A DNA stretch of 5,280 bases from Actinomycetales bacterium. Lineage in GTDB: Bacteria; Actinomycetota; Actinomycetes; Actinomycetales; JAHECE01. Numbering within the stretch: the stretch's first letter is position 1; each line of letters opens with the position of its first letter. Below the pieces are notes generated by a model that made no database searches, had not been told where the DNA came from, and saw only the letters and a list, made by a program, of their open reading frames with translations. The position numbers were made by a program, and so were the translations under genes. This document shows positions 4,622-5,280 of the stretch, one piece after another. The stretch covers positions 1-5,280 of the forward strand of contig JAHECE010000179.1 of NCBI GenBank assembly GCA_024641895.1. The letters run 5' to 3'.

Positions 4622-5280
4622 GTGGACATCTCGGGGTACGTCGTCCTCGGGATCGTGACGCTGTTTCTCGTGTACCTGATGCCCCAGCTGATCCGTGGCC
4701 GGCAGGATGTCGCCGACTCGCGAATGGCCGACCGCTTCTCGGGCGGCCTGCGGATCCTCGCAACGGCGGGTACCCCGGGGGGCGGCTCTCGTCCCCCGGT
4801 CGACGACGGTGCACCGCGTGCCTACCTGCACGGCCCTCGCCTCCGGACGGAAGTGTCAGCCATGAACCGGCCCACCACCCGCGTCGCGCTCCCCGCCACC
4901 GCTGAGCCGGTGAACCCGGACGGCAAGCGCGAGTCGAACTCCCGCCCGGCGCCAGCGCTTGCGCAGCGGCCGCAGGCGTCGGCGTCGGCGTCGGCGGGTG
5001 GTTCCGGCGGAGGGTCTGCCGGGCAGCGTCCGAGCGAGGCCGTCGCGTCGAAGCGCGTCCCGGTTCGCCACGAGGTGGCGCGTCGGCGCCAGGCCGCCGC
5101 CCGTCGCCGCCTCGTCCTGACGTCGGTGCTGCTGGCGCTGTCCGCCTGGGCCTGGATCGCGGTGTCCACGGGTGCGGCGCCCCTCGCTCTTGCGGCCGCT
5201 CCGACGTTCTTGCTCGCGACCGTCCTCGTGCTCGGGCGGCGAGCCGTCACAGCCGCGGCTCGCGGGCGCAAGGCCGAGCG
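4622..5280 (+). CDS. sepX: SepX/GlpR-type divisome membrane protein, 3'-truncated by window edge
   Basis: 219 complete codons with no stop before the window end. Order: N-terminal membrane helix at residues 4-24 (GYVVLGIVTLFLVYLMPQLI), a short conserved cytoplasmic segment at about 25-47 (RGRQDVADSRMADRFSGGLRIL), a long Pro/Ala/Ser/Gly linker at about 48-150 with ASASASA at 119-125 and GGSGGGS after it, an Arg-rich stretch (RRRQAAARRR, ending at 163), then two hydrophobic helices at about 164-182 and 186-205. This layout and the D-R-F-S motif after the first helix match actinobacterial SepX/GlpR: the Glp receptor in Corynebacterium and a septation factor in Streptomyces. The family also lies downstream of the MoeA/RimJ pair (Rv0996 position in M. 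tuberculosis, from memory). GTG 4622 places the first helix at the N-terminus as expected. There is no good Shine-Dalgarno; a leaderless start is supported by the -10 box. The linker probably extends in the cytoplasm to reach Glp. Confidence 0.8.
   Translation, partial: MDISGYVVLGIVTLFLVYLMPQLIRGRQDVADSRMADRFSGGLRILATAGTPGGGSRPPVDDGAPRAYLHGPRLRTEVSAMNRPTTRVALPATAEPVNPDGKRESNSRPAPALAQRPQASASASAGGSGGGSAGQRPSEAVASKRVPVRHEVARRRQAAARRRLVLTSVLLALSAWAWIAVSTGAAPLALAAAPTFLLATVLVLGRRAVTAAARGRKAE
4976..4996 (+). repeat. GCG-TCG hexanucleotide repeat in the sepX linker
   Basis: Three tandem GCGTCG units plus a final GCG encode Ala-Ser-Ala-Ser-Ala-Ser-Ala, running straight into a Gly/Ser-rich run. In-frame hexamer gain or loss would change linker length without a frameshift, so the linker may vary between strains. 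Confidence 0.7.

Noticed and set aside
4928..4948. Sequence resembling a tRNA T-arm (GAGTCGAACTCCC)
   Set aside because: No acceptor, D-arm or anticodon arm can be built around it, and it sits inside the sepX linker coding sequence.
4822..5271. A 149-codon minus-strand frame opposite sepX
   Set aside because: The plus strand encodes a coherent helix-linker-hairpin protein over the whole interval; the opposite frame is Arg/Ala-rich without motifs.
1..5280. CRISPR arrays, insertion sequences, phage or toxin-antitoxin genes
   Set aside because: I looked for repeated spacers, terminal inverted repeats and transposase or toxin motifs and saw none. All space is occupied by housekeeping-type genes.

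Overview
The window is strongly GC-rich, with G/C-dominated third codon positions, GTG starts and almost no Shine-Dalgarno sequences at the main genes. This points to a high-GC actinobacterium. Gene content and order fit the Micrococcales (for example the Cellulomonas neighbourhood), but the genus is an inference I could not test by search.

Layout, left to right. (1) Bases 2-1789, plus strand: the 3' part of a penicillin acylase-family Ntn-hydrolase gene. It contains essentially the whole beta chain, starting at the catalytic Ser near base 41. (2) Bases 1790-1911: a convergent intergenic gap with a 10-bp perfect inverted repeat, a probable bidirectional terminator. (3) Bases 1912-2529, minus strand: 5-formyltetrahydrofolate cyclo-ligase. 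(4) Bases 2530-2613: a short divergent promoter region. (5) Bases 2614-3912, plus strand: a MoeA/gephyrin-like protein, probably the divisome-associated Glp. (6) Bases 3909-4508, plus strand, overlapping the previous stop by 4 nt: a RimJ/RimL-type GNAT acetyltransferase. (7) Bases 4509-4621: an intergenic stretch with a possible 18-codon small ORF that has a good Shine-Dalgarno, a GC-rich stem-loop and a -10 box. (8) Bases 4622-5280, plus strand, running off the edge: a SepX/GlpR-type divisome membrane protein with an N-terminal membrane helix, a long disordered linker and a C-terminal membrane hairpin.

The most interesting content is the right half. The cyclo-ligase / MoeA-like / RimJ-like / SepX-GlpR cluster is a conserved actinobacterial neighbourhood. 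In Corynebacterium the MoeA-like protein (Glp) binds FtsZ and its membrane receptor (GlpR), and in Streptomyces the receptor homologue SepX is required for normal septation. Here the MoeA-like protein has lost both lysines of the canonical KPGKP segment, consistent with a cell-division scaffold role rather than, or in addition to, molybdenum insertion. Both glp and sepX appear to be transcribed as leaderless messages, each with a TANNNT box placed so that transcription would begin exactly at the start codon. The left half (acylase, folate enzyme) looks like ordinary metabolic content.
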